Source: JAEUOS01 sp031423955 | Lineage (GTDB): Bacteria > Pseudomonadota > Gammaproteobacteria > Burkholderiales > JAEUOS01 | NCBI GenBank assembly: GCA_031423955.1 | Contig: JANPGJ010000547.1 | Span: 1 to 64,000, forward strand | Length of the DNA: 64,000 bases | Reading direction: 5' to 3' | Part shown: piece by piece, positions 16,421 to 25,679 of the stretch | How the letters are laid out: each line of letters begins with the position of its first letter | Position numbering within the stretch: position 1 is the first letter of the stretch | Translations under genes and position numbers: made by a program | Notes under the pieces: generated by a model | What the model saw: only the letters and a program-made list of their open reading frames with translations | Told to the model about the DNA's origin: nothing | The model's database searches: none

Positions 16421-16446
16421 CCGGGGCGGACGGCGGTCCGCTCCGG
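16421..16446 (+). promoter_or_regulatory. Intercistronic stem-loop between dctP and dctQ
   Basis: An 11-bp stem (16421-16431 with 16436-16446, one G-T pair) closes a 4-nt loop just after the dctP stop. Such hairpins in binding-protein operons stabilise the upstream message and lower downstream expression, giving excess receptor over permease; that role here is inference. Confidence 0.55.
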
Positions 16447-16495
16447 GCCCCGCGTTTCACCCTTACCTGCCACCGGCGTTTGCGCGCCGCGCCCA

Positions 16496-17005
16496 ATGAC
16501 CAAATTCCTTGACGGCTACCACCGACTGCTGACGTGGGTGCTCGCGTTCGCGGTCGCCATCCTCATCGTGCCAGTCTCGATCCAGATATTCTCGCGCTTT
16601 ACCGCGCTGATCCCGGCCTACATCTGGACCGAGGAGATGAGCCGCTTTTTCTTCATCTGGATGGTGATGATCGGCGCCATCATCGGGGTGCGCGAGCGGC
16701 TGCATTTTGACGTCGATATCTGGTCCGACCTGTCGCCGCGCGCCAATGCCATGCTGCGCATCGTGGCCAACCTGTTTGTGCTGGGCTTCACCGGCGTCAT
16801 GATCTACTGGGGCATCGAGTTCACCCAGTTCGGCTGGAACCAGACTTCCGAACTGGCCGACCTGCCAATGTGGCTGATCTTCATTGCCTGGCCGCTGACC
16901 GGCATCAGCTGGCTGCTGTTCCTCATCGAGGCGTTCGTGCGGGACGTGGATCTCTACCGGCGCGGCGAGAACCTGGATGGCAACGCACCGGAGGAGGCGC
17001 TGTGA
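16496..17005 (+). CDS. dctQ: TRAP transporter small membrane subunit
   Basis: A 169-residue DctQ-family protein with four hydrophobic helices and the family block WTEEMSRFFFIWMVMIGAIIGVRERLHFDVD. It forms the inner-membrane complex with DctM. Its stop overlaps the DctM GTG start by 4 nt (GTGA), showing coupled translation. Confidence 0.93.
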   Translation: MTKFLDGYHRLLTWVLAFAVAILIVPVSIQIFSRFTALIPAYIWTEEMSRFFFIWMVMIGAIIGVRERLHFDVDIWSDLSPRANAMLRIVANLFVLGFTGVMIYWGIEFTQFGWNQTSELADLPMWLIFIAWPLTGISWLLFLIEAFVRDVDLYRRGENLDGNAPEEAL

Positions 17006-18321
17006 CCGGCGCCACCCTGTCACCGGCGATGGCGGCGCTGGTCCTGTTCGGCAGCTTCTTCGCCCTGCTTGCGGTGCGCGTGCCGGTCGCCTTCGCGCTG
17101 GGTCTGGCGGCGCTGCCGATACTGGTGGTTGAACCACGCCTGTCACCGATGGTGCTGTTCAACGAGATGTTCAAGGCCTACAACTCGTTCATCCTGCTGG
17201 CGGTGCCGTTCTTCCTGCTCACCGCCAACCTGATGAACGTGGGCGGCATCACCGATCGCCTGATGCGGCTGTCGCGATCGCTGGTGGGCCATTTCCCCGG
17301 TGGCCTTGCGCAGATCAACGTGGTGCTGTCGGTATTCTTCGCCGGCATCTCGGGTTCTTCCACGGCGGATGCCGCAAGCCAGGGCAAGCTGTTCATCCAG
17401 GCGCAGGTCAAGGAGGGCTACGACCTGTCGTTTTCGATCGCCATCACCGCGGTATCGGCGGTGTTGGCGGTGATCATTCCGCCTTCAATACTGATGGTGG
17501 TGTGGGGTGGCGTCATTTCGACCTCGATCGGTGCCATGTATCTGGCGGGCGTGATTCCGGGCCTGTTGATCGGGCTGGCGCAAATGGCCACCGTGCACGC
17601 CTACGCGAAGCGTCGCAACTATCCGGTCTACCCGCGGGCCGGGGCGGGCGAGGTGCTGCGCTCGGCGCTGACCTCGATTCCGGCGCTGACCACGCCCCTG
17701 ATCATCGTCGGCGGCATCCTGCTGGGCTGGTTCACCGCCACCGAATCGGCGGCGGCCGCGGTGCTGTATGCGGCCCTCCTGTCGATCTTCTACTACCGCG
17801 AGCTGAGCCTGCGCCAGCTCTACACCGCGATTGTCGACACCGGCAGGCTGGCCTCGGTCGCGCTGTTCTGCATCGGCACCGCGTCGGTGTTCGGCTGGCT
17901 GCTGGCCTATTACCAGATTCCCAAGGCATTGCTGGCCAATGTCACACAGTGGGGGCTGGGGCCGATCGGCGTCGGCTTCCTGATCGCCGGCGCATTCCTG
18001 GTGGTGGGCTGCTTTCTCGACGCCATCCCCGCCATCATCATCGTCGGCACCACCCTGCAGCCGCTGGCCGCGTCGGTCGGGCTGCATCCGGTATCGTTCG
18101 CCATCATCGGCATCGTCTCGCTGGCCTTCGGCCTGGTGACTCCGCCCTATGGCATGTGTCTGATGATTTCCTGCGCGGTGGCGAAGGTGCCGCTCAAGTA
18201 TGCGCTCAAGGACACCATGATCATGCTCGTTCCAATGCTTCTGGTCCTGTGCGCCATCATCATCTGGCCCGAGATTCCCCTGCTGCTGCCGCGCTGGGTA
18301 TCACCGGATCTGCTCAAGTAG
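17002..18321 (+). CDS. dctM: TRAP transporter large permease subunit
   Basis: A 439-residue DctM-family permease with about a dozen hydrophobic helices; it catalyses sodium-coupled uptake of the ligand delivered by DctP. Typical motifs: FAGISGSSTADAASQG, IIPPSILMVVWG and LVTPPYGMCL. GTG 17002 is the start because it overlaps the dctQ stop; a longer upstream frame would overlap dctQ wholly. A TauD-like dioxygenase follows after 37 nt, so the substrate may be what that enzyme attacks. Confidence 0.95.
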   Translation: MTGATLSPAMAALVLFGSFFALLAVRVPVAFALGLAALPILVVEPRLSPMVLFNEMFKAYNSFILLAVPFFLLTANLMNVGGITDRLMRLSRSLVGHFPGGLAQINVVLSVFFAGISGSSTADAASQGKLFIQAQVKEGYDLSFSIAITAVSAVLAVIIPPSILMVVWGGVISTSIGAMYLAGVIPGLLIGLAQMATVHAYAKRRNYPVYPRAGAGEVLRSALTSIPALTTPLIIVGGILLGWFTATESAAAAVLYAALLSIFYYRELSLRQLYTAIVDTGRLASVALFCIGTASVFGWLLAYYQIPKALLANVTQWGLGPIGVGFLIAGAFLVVGCFLDAIPAIIIVGTTLQPLAASVGLHPVSFAIIGIVSLAFGLVTPPYGMCLMISCAVAKVPLKYALKDTMIMLVPMLLVLCAIIIWPEIPLLLPRWVSPDLLK

Positions 18322-18358
18322 CCACCGCGCCGGCGCTTCCTGTCACTGCGCCCTGACC

Positions 18359-19216
18359 ATGATTTCCATCGAACCGCTTTCCGACGTGTTGGGCGCCCGC
18401 ATCCTGGGCATCGATCTGTCGCAACCGATGGACGCGGCCGCATTCAAGGCTGTCGAAGCGGCGCTGCACCGGCACTGTTTCATCATCTTCCCGAAGCAGC
18501 AGTTGAGTGCAGCGCAATTCCACGCCTTTTCGCGGCATTGGGGGCGCGCCGAGCCGCATGTGATCGATACTTTTCACCACCCCGAAATCAGCGACATCCT
18601 GGTGCTGTCGAACGTCGAGAAAGACGGCAAGCCGCAGGGCCTGAAAGACGCCGGCACCTACTTTCATACCGACTACTCCTATCTCGACGTGCCGGCGCGC
18701 TGCACCATGCTCTACGCCTTGCAGATGCCGGATACCGGCAACGGCACCACCTTTGCCAACCAGTCGCGGGCGTACGACGATTTGCCCGCCGCCACCAAGG
18801 CGCGCCTCGCAGGCCTGGTCGGACGCCACCACTATGGCAATCGCGACGATCTGGACGAATCATCGCGCACAGTGGCCTCGGTGTTGAGCGAAGAGCAGAA
18901 GAAAAAGGTGCATTGGGTGCGCCACATGATTGCACGGGACCATCCGCATGTAGGCCGCAAGTCGCTGTATTCGATTTCCGGCAGCTCGTTCGGTATCGAG
19001 GGCATGGACGATGCCGAAGCCGTGGCATTGCTCGACGAATTGAAGGCGCACGCCACCCAGGCGCGATACCTGTACACGGTGGACTACCGGGTCGGCGACG
19101 TGATCGTCTGGGACAACGCCCAGTTGCTGCACGCCGCGCCACTGCCCGACCACGACCAGGCGCGCACCTTGTGGCGCATCACCGTCAAGGAAGATCCTTC
19201 AGTCGCCCTGTCGTGA
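18359..19216 (+). CDS. TauD/TfdA-family 2-oxoglutarate dioxygenase
   Basis: A 285-residue Fe(II)/2-oxoglutarate oxygenase. The iron site is visible: His103 and Asp105 in YFHTDYSY, distal His in AQLLHAAPLP (about residue 258), and the 2OG-binding Arg in RTLWRITV near the end. The family includes taurine and 2,4-D oxygenases; the substrate here is not predictable. It closely follows the TRAP operon and precedes a Bug receptor, suggesting uptake and oxidation of one organic acid. Confidence 0.9.
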   Translation: MISIEPLSDVLGARILGIDLSQPMDAAAFKAVEAALHRHCFIIFPKQQLSAAQFHAFSRHWGRAEPHVIDTFHHPEISDILVLSNVEKDGKPQGLKDAGTYFHTDYSYLDVPARCTMLYALQMPDTGNGTTFANQSRAYDDLPAATKARLAGLVGRHHYGNRDDLDESSRTVASVLSEEQKKKVHWVRHMIARDHPHVGRKSLYSISGSSFGIEGMDDAEAVALLDELKAHATQARYLYTVDYRVGDVIVWDNAQLLHAAPLPDHDQARTLWRITVKEDPSVALS

Positions 19217-19315
19217 GGCACGGTTCCTGCGTGATACTGCGTCTTTCAACAGGTTGGTCCGCAGGCAGGCGCAGTCCCGTACTTGCCAGGATCAACCGCA
19301 ATGACGGAGTTTTTC

Positions 19316-20284
19316 ATGCGTAATGTCGCAACCTTGCTCGCCGCCTGCCTGTTGGCGGGCATACCCGATGCCCATGCACAGGCCGATTACCCCAACAAGC
19401 CGATCCGCCTGGTGGTTGGCTTTGCCGCCGGCGGCATCTCCGATGTGCTTGGCCGCGCCGTTGCCGCCAAGCTGGCGGCCAACATCGGGCACAACGTGGT
19501 GGTCGAGAACAAGGCCGGCGCCGGCACCACGATTGCCGCCGATTTCATCGCCAAGTCGGCGCCGGACGGCTACGCCCTGTTCCTGCAGGACATCACCACC
19601 CACGCAATCAACGCCAGCCTGTACCCAAAGCTGCCCTACGACTCGATCAAGGACTTCACGCCGATCGCACTGGTGGCCTCCACACCGCTGATGCTGGTGG
19701 TGCATCCTTCGACCCCGGCAAAAACCGTAAGGGAGCTGGTCGGCATGTTGAAAGCCAGCCCCGGCAAGTACGCCTACGGGTCGTCGGGCAATGGCACCAT
19801 CCTGCACCTTGCCAGCGAACTGTTCGCCACGTCACAGGGCCTGACCGTCACCCATGTTCCGTACAAGGGCAGTTCCCCGGCCACCCAGGCGATCATGGCC
19901 AATGAGGTCTCGTTTGTGTTTTCCACCATGCCGCCGGCGATCAGCGCGGTCAAGGGCGGCAAGCTGCGCGCCCTGGCGGTGACCACCCCGGCGCGGGTCG
20001 GCACCGCGCCGGAGGTTCCCACCATGGTCGAGGCCGGCTTGCCCGGCTTCGAGGTGGTGCTCTATAGCGGCATCCTTGGGCCCAGGGGCATCGACCCCGC
20101 GGTGGTGAAAAAGATCAACGCCGAGTTCGCCAAAGTGGTTGCGAGTCCCGACGTGAAGAAGATTTTCGAGACCCTCGGCGCCGATCCGATCGCCACCGGC
20201 AGCGACGAGTTCGGGCGCATGATCGGCCGCGAGATCGGCCTGCTGGCGCCGCTGGTGAAGGCCTCCGGCGCCAAAGTGGAGTGA
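19316..20284 (+). CDS. Tripartite tricarboxylate transporter receptor (Bug/TctC family)
   Basis: A 322-residue periplasmic binding protein with signal peptide (cleavage near AHAQA) and family motifs YPNKPIRLVVGFAAGGISDVLGR, VENKAGAGTTIAADFIAKSAPDGY and VPYKGSSPATQAIMANEV. Start ATG 19316 is supported by GGAG at 19305-19308; in-frame starts upstream (19283, 19301) are weaker. Bug proteins are greatly expanded in Burkholderiales, mostly as orphans without permeases, as here. It overlaps the next gene by 4 nt. Confidence 0.94.
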   Translation: MRNVATLLAACLLAGIPDAHAQADYPNKPIRLVVGFAAGGISDVLGRAVAAKLAANIGHNVVVENKAGAGTTIAADFIAKSAPDGYALFLQDITTHAINASLYPKLPYDSIKDFTPIALVASTPLMLVVHPSTPAKTVRELVGMLKASPGKYAYGSSGNGTILHLASELFATSQGLTVTHVPYKGSSPATQAIMANEVSFVFSTMPPAISAVKGGKLRALAVTTPARVGTAPEVPTMVEAGLPGFEVVLYSGILGPRGIDPAVVKKINAEFAKVVASPDVKKIFETLGADPIATGSDEFGRMIGREIGLLAPLVKASGAKVE

Positions 20285-21207
20285 CTAGTCCGATGGACGA
20301 AAACAAACCGCTGCTGCCGCAGCACGATCGTTACGACTACGTGCCGCTGCCGGAGCGGCGCGACTACAGTTGGCCGGACGGCAAGCGCCTCGCCTTCACG
20401 CTCACCACCAACATCGAATGGTTCGCCTACTGCGCCGGCCTGGGCCACGATCCGGCCAAGACCGGGGAGCCGCAGACCCATCGCAACTATGCCTGGCGCG
20501 ACTATGGCAACCGCATCGGCGTCTGGCGCCTGTTCGGGTTGCTCGACGAGTTGAAGTTGCCGGCGGGGCACAACTGCAACAGCCTCTTGTACGACTATGC
20601 GCCGCAAATCATGGACGCGATCAGGAAGCGCGGCGATGAGGTGGTGGCGCATGGCCGCAGCAACGCCGAAAACCTGCGTGGACTGTGGCAGCCGGATGAG
20701 GAGCGCATCCTGCGTGAAGTCACCGACACCATCACTCGCCACGAAGGCCGCGCGCCGAGCGGCTGGATGGGTTCCGGCGCTTATGAAACCGGCAACACCC
20801 TGGACCTGCTCAAGGAGATCGGTTACCAGTATGTGATGGACTGGCCGATGGACGACCAGCCGGTCTGGCTGCGAACCCGCAACGGCCCGATTCTCTCGGT
20901 GCCGTATCCGATCGAGCTCAACGACTCACAGGTGGTGATTCACCGCAAGCAGGACGCCGGCGACTTCTGCGACATGATCGTCGAGCAGTTCGACGAGATG
21001 ATCGAACAGTCGGTCGCCCACCCGCTGGTGATGAATGTGTCGATCCACACCTATGTGTTCGGCCAGCCGTTCCGCCTGCGCATGATCCGCCGTGCGCTCA
21101 GGCATTGCCTGGAGCATCCGCAGGCGAAGCAGGTCTGGTGGGTCAAGCCGTGCGAGATCGCCGCGCATTGCCTCGCATTGCCGCCTGGCGTCATTCCGGG
21201 TTCGTAG
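20281..21207 (+). CDS. Polysaccharide deacetylase-family (PuuE-like) hydrolase
   Basis: A 308-residue NodB-fold protein of the kind that includes allantoinase PuuE and related amide hydrolases: RRDYSWPDGKRLAFTLTTNIEW at the start, EVVAHGRSN for the metal-binding region, GWMGSGAYETGNTLDLL, and SIHTYVFGQPFR at the end. The classical catalytic Asp is replaced (TTNIEW), as in PuuE-type members. GTG 20281 overlaps the Bug gene stop by 4 nt, coupling the two. The substrate is unknown; an amide taken up via the Bug protein is plausible. Confidence 0.82.
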   Translation: MTSPMDENKPLLPQHDRYDYVPLPERRDYSWPDGKRLAFTLTTNIEWFAYCAGLGHDPAKTGEPQTHRNYAWRDYGNRIGVWRLFGLLDELKLPAGHNCNSLLYDYAPQIMDAIRKRGDEVVAHGRSNAENLRGLWQPDEERILREVTDTITRHEGRAPSGWMGSGAYETGNTLDLLKEIGYQYVMDWPMDDQPVWLRTRNGPILSVPYPIELNDSQVVIHRKQDAGDFCDMIVEQFDEMIEQSVAHPLVMNVSIHTYVFGQPFRLRMIRRALRHCLEHPQAKQVWWVKPCEIAAHCLALPPGVIPGS

Positions 21208-21272
21208 GAAAGTCCCTGACGGGGATTCGAGAATCCCTATACTCGCACTGGTTCGAATGATAAGAGGTTGCG

Positions 21273-21815
21273 ATGCCGCGCCGCTGGCTCAAGCGAGTAT
21301 TGCCCGATGTCGAAAAGTATCGCGATACCCAGGTAGCGCGCATGCTCGGGCCGCGCTTTTTCCACCCGGCGCTATGGCATCTTAGCCGGCGCAGCGTCGC
21401 CGGTGGCGTTGCGATCGGTCTGTTTTGCGGGCTGATTCCGGGGCCTCTGCAAATGTTGGGCGGCGCCCTGTGCGCGGTCTGGCTCAAGCGCAACCTGCCG
21501 ATCGCGCTGGTCACCACGCTCTACACCAACCCCTTGACCATCATTCCCCTCTATCTGCTTGCCTACAAGCTGGGCGCGTTCGTGATCGGCCCGTCGACCG
21601 ATGCGGTGGCGGTGCCGGTGTTGTCCGGCCTGTCGCCGGCGCAGTGGGCCGAAGTGATCAGTACGTGGTCGATGTCACTTGGAAAGCCGCTGCTGGTCGG
21701 TGTGCCCTTGCTCGGTGCCCTGCTCGCGGTCGCCGGCTATGGCGTCGTGCATGCAGGCTGGAGCATGTATCTGCGCTGGAAGTGGAGGCAGCGCAAGCGG
21801 GCGGCGCGGCGCTGA
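21273..21815 (+). CDS. DUF2062 membrane protein
   Basis: A 180-residue membrane protein with the DUF2062 pattern: LSRRSVAGGVAIGLFCGLIPGPLQMLGGAL, then LYTNPLTIIPLYLLAYKLGAFVIG, and a C-terminal helix followed by a basic tail (RWKWRQRKRAARR). Start ATG 21273. The molecular role of the family is not established. It lies alone between the deacetylase and an SDR gene. Confidence 0.85.
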   Translation: MPRRWLKRVLPDVEKYRDTQVARMLGPRFFHPALWHLSRRSVAGGVAIGLFCGLIPGPLQMLGGALCAVWLKRNLPIALVTTLYTNPLTIIPLYLLAYKLGAFVIGPSTDAVAVPVLSGLSPAQWAEVISTWSMSLGKPLLVGVPLLGALLAVAGYGVVHAGWSMYLRWKWRQRKRAARR

Positions 21816-21869
21816 TGCCGCGCATTTCCGGATAGCTGAGTGAACTGCAGTGCAAACGCAAGGACCTTC

Positions 21870-22913
21870 ATGAAAACCGCCGTCGTGGTCGGTGCCCTCG
21901 GAGTGATGGGCCGCTATATCGTCGACAAACTCGCATCCCTGCCCGACTGGCAGGTGATCGGCCTGTCGCGCCGCAAGGGTGAAGACCGCGAGCGGGTGCG
22001 CTATGTATCGGTAGATCTGCAGAAACCTTTCGAACCCGATTTCGGCCCGGCCACCCATCTGTTCTACGCCGCGTTCCAGGCCCCCGCCGGCAAGGCCGCC
22101 GACTACGCCGCCAACATCGCCCCGAATCGCGACATGCTGGTCAATTCCGTCTCCGCTGTCGAGCGCAGCTCACCCTCTTTGGAGCGGGTGGTGCTGATCA
22201 CCGGCACCAAGTATTACGGCTCGCACCTCGGGCCATTCAAGACGCCGGCACGCGAGACCGACCCGCGCCACGCCGGCGCCAACTATTACTTCGACCAGAT
22301 CGACTGGCTGACCGACTTCCAGAAAGGCAAGCGCTGGACCTGGGCCGAACTGCGCCCGCAAACCCTGTGCGGCTTCGCCCCCGGCACGGCGATGAGCATC
22401 CTGCCGGTGATCGCGGTCTACGCCGCCATCATGAAAGAGTTGGGGCGGCCGATGGCCTGGCCAGGCAAGCCTGGTTCCGGCCGCGCCATCTACCAGGTGA
22501 CCGACTCCGCGCACTTCGCCAACGCCGCCCTGTGGGCCGCCACCGACCTGCGCTGCGCCAACCAGGCATACAACCTGACCAACGGCGACTATTTCCGCTG
22601 GCAGGACATCTGGCCGCGGCTGGCTGCGGTGTTCGGCACGCAGGCGGGCGAGCCTATGCCACTCAATCTCACCGAATTCATGGCGGACAAGGCGCCGCTG
22701 TGGGATGCGATTGTCAAGAAGCACGGCCTCAAACCCTATCGCTTTGATGAAGTGGTGGCCTGGCCGTTCGGCGATTACGTGTTCAACACGTCGTGGGACG
22801 TCATGTCATCGGTGACCAAGTCACGTCTGCACGGCTTTCAAGAGGTGGTCGATAGTGAAGAGATGTTCGTGCGATTGCTACAACGTTTCAGGGCGGAGCG
22901 CATCGTCCCTTGA
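21870..22913 (+). CDS. PRISE-like NAD(P)-dependent SDR
   Basis: A 347-residue extended SDR of the progesterone-5beta-reductase/iridoid-synthase-like (PRISE) type. NAD(P)-binding VVGALGVMGRYIV is at the N-terminus; the PRISE marks are VLITGTKYYGSHLGPF (catalytic-type Lys) and NYYFDQIDWL (catalytic-type Tyr). These enzymes reduce activated C=C bonds of enones. Start ATG 21870; AAGGA lies at 21860-21864. The physiological substrate is unknown. Confidence 0.87.
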   Translation: MKTAVVVGALGVMGRYIVDKLASLPDWQVIGLSRRKGEDRERVRYVSVDLQKPFEPDFGPATHLFYAAFQAPAGKAADYAANIAPNRDMLVNSVSAVERSSPSLERVVLITGTKYYGSHLGPFKTPARETDPRHAGANYYFDQIDWLTDFQKGKRWTWAELRPQTLCGFAPGTAMSILPVIAVYAAIMKELGRPMAWPGKPGSGRAIYQVTDSAHFANAALWAATDLRCANQAYNLTNGDYFRWQDIWPRLAAVFGTQAGEPMPLNLTEFMADKAPLWDAIVKKHGLKPYRFDEVVAWPFGDYVFNTSWDVMSSVTKSRLHGFQEVVDSEEMFVRLLQRFRAERIVP

Positions 22914-22976
22914 GAGCGCGGCGCGCGGCCGCATGCCAAGAATTTGGGTGCGACTGAATCAGCAACCGGCGCTTCA

Positions 22977-23948
22977 CTATGCGGCGATGGCCCGACCCTT
23001 GCCGTAGGTGCGCTCAACCATTTCCATCATGTGTTCGATGGCGCTGCAGGGCGGGTATCGCGGCGGGTTTTGTGCGGTCGAACAAGTTGGCAAGCATTCG
23101 ATCCGGGTTTGCGGGTCCGGGGCGAAAAAGAAAGCCATCGAATAGCGGTCAATATCGGTCTGGCGATTGCGCACGCGGTGCGGGCTGGAGCGATAGAAGT
23201 CGTTGGTCCAGCGCGCCATGAGATCGCCGATATTGACGATCAGCGCACCGGGAATCGGCGTCGCGTCGATCCATTGATCCTCGACCGTGCGTACCTGCAG
23301 CCCGCCCGCGCCATCCTGCATGAGCAGCGTCACCGCACCCCAGTCGGTATGCATGCTGGCGCCGAACTGGTCGCTCGGCACCGCCGCGGGATGCGGCGGA
23401 TAGCGCACCAGCCGCAGATGACAGCTGGGTTGCCGGAACATCGGATCGAAATGCCCGGCGTCAAGGCGCAGTGAGAGCGCGAACAGTCGCACCACCTCGT
23501 GGCGCAACGCGGTCACCGCCGCCAGGTAGTCGAGCATCGCGGTGCGGAAATCGGGCATTCCGGCCGGCCATTGGTTGGCGCCCCATGAACGCATGCCGGC
23601 CGCGACATAGGGATGCTGGTCGGGCAGATCGAAGCTGCAATAGAAGCTTTCCTTCAAGTCGGGAGCCGAGACGCCATCGAGCGACTGTGCGCACAGCGGC
23701 TCCCATCCCGCGAGGCTTTTCGATTGCTTGTGGAACACCCGCTGCTTGATCGATTCCGGTTGCCGAAAAAAGCCTTGCGACGCGCCGAACGCGGCATCGA
23801 TTGTGCGCTGGCCGATGCCGTGCCCCACCAGATAGAAGAACCCGGTGTCGCGGCAGGCGCGCTCGATTTGCGCGGCAACTTCGCTGCGTGCCTCCTGCCG
23901 GCCGCCGGCGAGGCGGCTGAAGTCGATGATCGGGAGCTGTGCGGCCAT
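22977..23948 (-). CDS. Isopenicillin N synthase-like Fe(II)/2OG dioxygenase
   Basis: A 323-residue oxidoreductase with the DIOX_N start (LPIIDFSRLAG, ACRDTGFFYLVGHGI) and the 2OG-FeII core: iron ligands His and Asp in MHTDWGAVTLL, distal His in SSPHRV, and the co-substrate Arg-x-Ser in DRYSMAFFF. It is not a penicillin gene; bacterial members hydroxylate or oxidise varied small molecules. It lies 4 nt after the solute-binding protein gene on the same strand, so uptake and oxidation may be coupled. Confidence 0.9.
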   Translation of the reverse strand: MAAQLPIIDFSRLAGGRQEARSEVAAQIERACRDTGFFYLVGHGIGQRTIDAAFGASQGFFRQPESIKQRVFHKQSKSLAGWEPLCAQSLDGVSAPDLKESFYCSFDLPDQHPYVAAGMRSWGANQWPAGMPDFRTAMLDYLAAVTALRHEVVRLFALSLRLDAGHFDPMFRQPSCHLRLVRYPPHPAAVPSDQFGASMHTDWGAVTLLMQDGAGGLQVRTVEDQWIDATPIPGALIVNIGDLMARWTNDFYRSSPHRVRNRQTDIDRYSMAFFFAPDPQTRIECLPTCSTAQNPPRYPPCSAIEHMMEMVERTYGKGRAIAA

Positions 23949-23952
23949 ACGG

Positions 23953-24996
23953 CTACTTCGAAAACACCATACGATCGCTTTTTGCCGGCAGGAATGACGA
24001 ATTGAACATGGCGTCCACCACCGGGGATGTCTTGAGCGCGAAGGCCGCGACCACCTCCGCGGTCGAATTCTCCAGGCGAACCTTGTTGACCGCGCCGATG
24101 CCGTTGGAAACCGTATTGGCGGTCTTGACCGAGATATCGATCGCCATCTTCAGTCGGCGGGTTTCAAGCGCCACATCGATCAGCGGATCGCGCGCCTTGA
24201 CGAATTGAATCGCCGCGTCAGGATTCTGGATCACCTCGCGAACGCCCCGTACCAGCGCGCGATTGAAGCGCCGGATCGCGTCTGGCTGCTCGGCGATGAA
24301 CTTCGGGCTGGCCACGATGAAGCTTCCATAGAGCGTAGCGCCGCGGTCGGAGTACTTGAAGGCAACGATATCCTCTTCCTTGGCGCCGCGCTGCAGCAGG
24401 CTGAACCAGTTGGAGAACAGAAAGCCGGTCACCGCATCCACCTCATTGCGCACCAGCATCGTTTCGCGCAAAGAAGGCTCCATCGTGGTCCACTTGATCT
24501 TGCTCATGTCGAGGCCGGTGGCACGAGCGAACAGGGGAAACGCTTTGCGACCCGCATCCGAGATCGGCGCGCCAATGTTTTTTCCTTCAAAGTCTTTCGG
24601 TTTGGTGATGCCAGACTTTTTGAGCGTGACAATCGCCGCCGGCGAGGCGTCGTAGAGCGTGAAAATTCCCTGCAGTTGCGCTTGCGGCGACGAGGGATTC
24701 TGGCCCAGGAATTCGGTGAAAGCGCTCACATCGGCAAGCGCCATGTCATGCGAACCGGCCGCCACCCGAGTCAATACGCCAGCCGACCCGTTGCCGGTGT
24801 CGATAGTGACATCAAGTCCCTCTTCCTTGAAATAGCCCTTGGCCACGGGCAGGAGAAAGAATGCGGCCGGGCCCTGGAACAGCCAGTCGAGGCTGACGCG
24901 GATCCGGGTCGGGGCCTGCTGCGCTGAGCTCGGGGTGATCATGACAGCGAACAGCAGTGTTGCTACCAGTGTTTTCCCTGTGCTTTTCATCAACAT
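23953..24996 (-). CDS. NMT1/SsuA-like ABC solute-binding protein (orphan)
   Basis: A 347-residue periplasmic receptor of the nitrate/sulfonate/thiamine-precursor type: signal peptide (MKSTGKTLVATLLFAVMITPSSAQQ), then IRVSLDWLFQGPAAFFLLPVAKGYFKEEGLDV and AGSHDMALADVSAFTEF. Start ATG 24996 has AGGAAG upstream; a TTG 6 nt earlier is less likely. No permease or ATPase gene is adjacent. It precedes the IPNS-like dioxygenase by 4 nt. The ligand is unknown. Confidence 0.9.
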   Translation of the reverse strand: MLMKSTGKTLVATLLFAVMITPSSAQQAPTRIRVSLDWLFQGPAAFFLLPVAKGYFKEEGLDVTIDTGNGSAGVLTRVAAGSHDMALADVSAFTEFLGQNPSSPQAQLQGIFTLYDASPAAIVTLKKSGITKPKDFEGKNIGAPISDAGRKAFPLFARATGLDMSKIKWTTMEPSLRETMLVRNEVDAVTGFLFSNWFSLLQRGAKEEDIVAFKYSDRGATLYGSFIVASPKFIAEQPDAIRRFNRALVRGVREVIQNPDAAIQFVKARDPLIDVALETRRLKMAIDISVKTANTVSNGIGAVNKVRLENSTAEVVAAFALKTSPVVDAMFNSSFLPAKSDRMVFSK

Positions 24997-25002
24997 GGCC
25001 AA

Positions 25003-25345
25003 TCTTCCTTTTTCTGTGTGCCTGGGGTCCGCCCTCAGCGGCGTTAGGGAAACGAGTTGTTAGGGGAAAGACTTGGCAATTGGTATGCCACATGCAAGCG
25101 AGTCGGCTTCGAGGATATCTGCCGGCGGCACTGGCCACTCTTGGCAGATTGACGCGCGGCGAAGATGCGAAATGGCTGTGGCATGCACCTCTGCCGTGCC
25201 CCGCGCGCCCGGATCTTCCTCATGATCGACCACAATGCCGCGCTAGCCCCCCCGGGCTGGTCGCGGCGGTCACCGCCCAGGCCCCTACCGCGGTAGCGCC
25301 AGCATCGACTTTGTGGCGACCCGCGAACAGACCTGCCAGCGTGCC
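25003..25345. other. Intergenic region, no gene recognised
   Basis: Short frames occur on both strands but none has protein-like composition or a ribosome-binding site. It contains the leader of the solute-binding protein gene (read on the minus strand) and leads into the transposase remnant, so part may be decayed mobile-element DNA. Confidence 0.5.
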
Positions 25346-25573
25346 GTGACCCGGTATCTGTGGGAGCGCCTGCGCTCGCGCATCCTTGGGGTCTTGCCCC
25401 CGCCATCCACGTTTTGCCGCGCTCGGATTCGGAGCATCGCCTTCATCGACGATGCCGGCACCGTGAATAAGTTTCTCGATCACATCGGCGAACCCACCCA
25501 GCCTTCAGGCGCAGCTCCGGTGTGTGGGCCACCGCTGTGGGGGGCGGTAGCGGTGCAGGTGCAGAACGATTGA
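25346..25573 (+). pseudogene. C-terminal remnant of an IS91-type transposase
   Basis: The frame reads TRYLWERLRSRILGVLP, then RIRSIAFIDDAGTVNKFLDHIGEPTQP and PVCGPPLWG. This follows the end of IS91-family (Y2) transposases, where a zinc-finger-like CPxCGG is followed by MRIIAFI...ILDHIGEPTQPP.IAPARGPPLWE. The cysteine motif is degraded and the catalytic tyrosine part is absent, so it is a dead fragment of about 75 codons. It marks past insertion next to the AbiE-like pair. Confidence 0.65.
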
Positions 25574-25679
25574 AAGTGGGATTCCTCGGCCCGGAGCACG
25601 GCGGAGACCGGGTTCGATCAGCGCATCGCCTGGATGCCCGAAAAGCCCATTGAACTTCCTGGCCTTCCTTCCAAAACGG

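Noticed and set aside
22977..23948. Beta-lactam biosynthesis enzyme
   Set aside because: Only the generic IPNS-like dioxygenase fold is present; there is no ACV synthetase or other antibiotic gene nearby.
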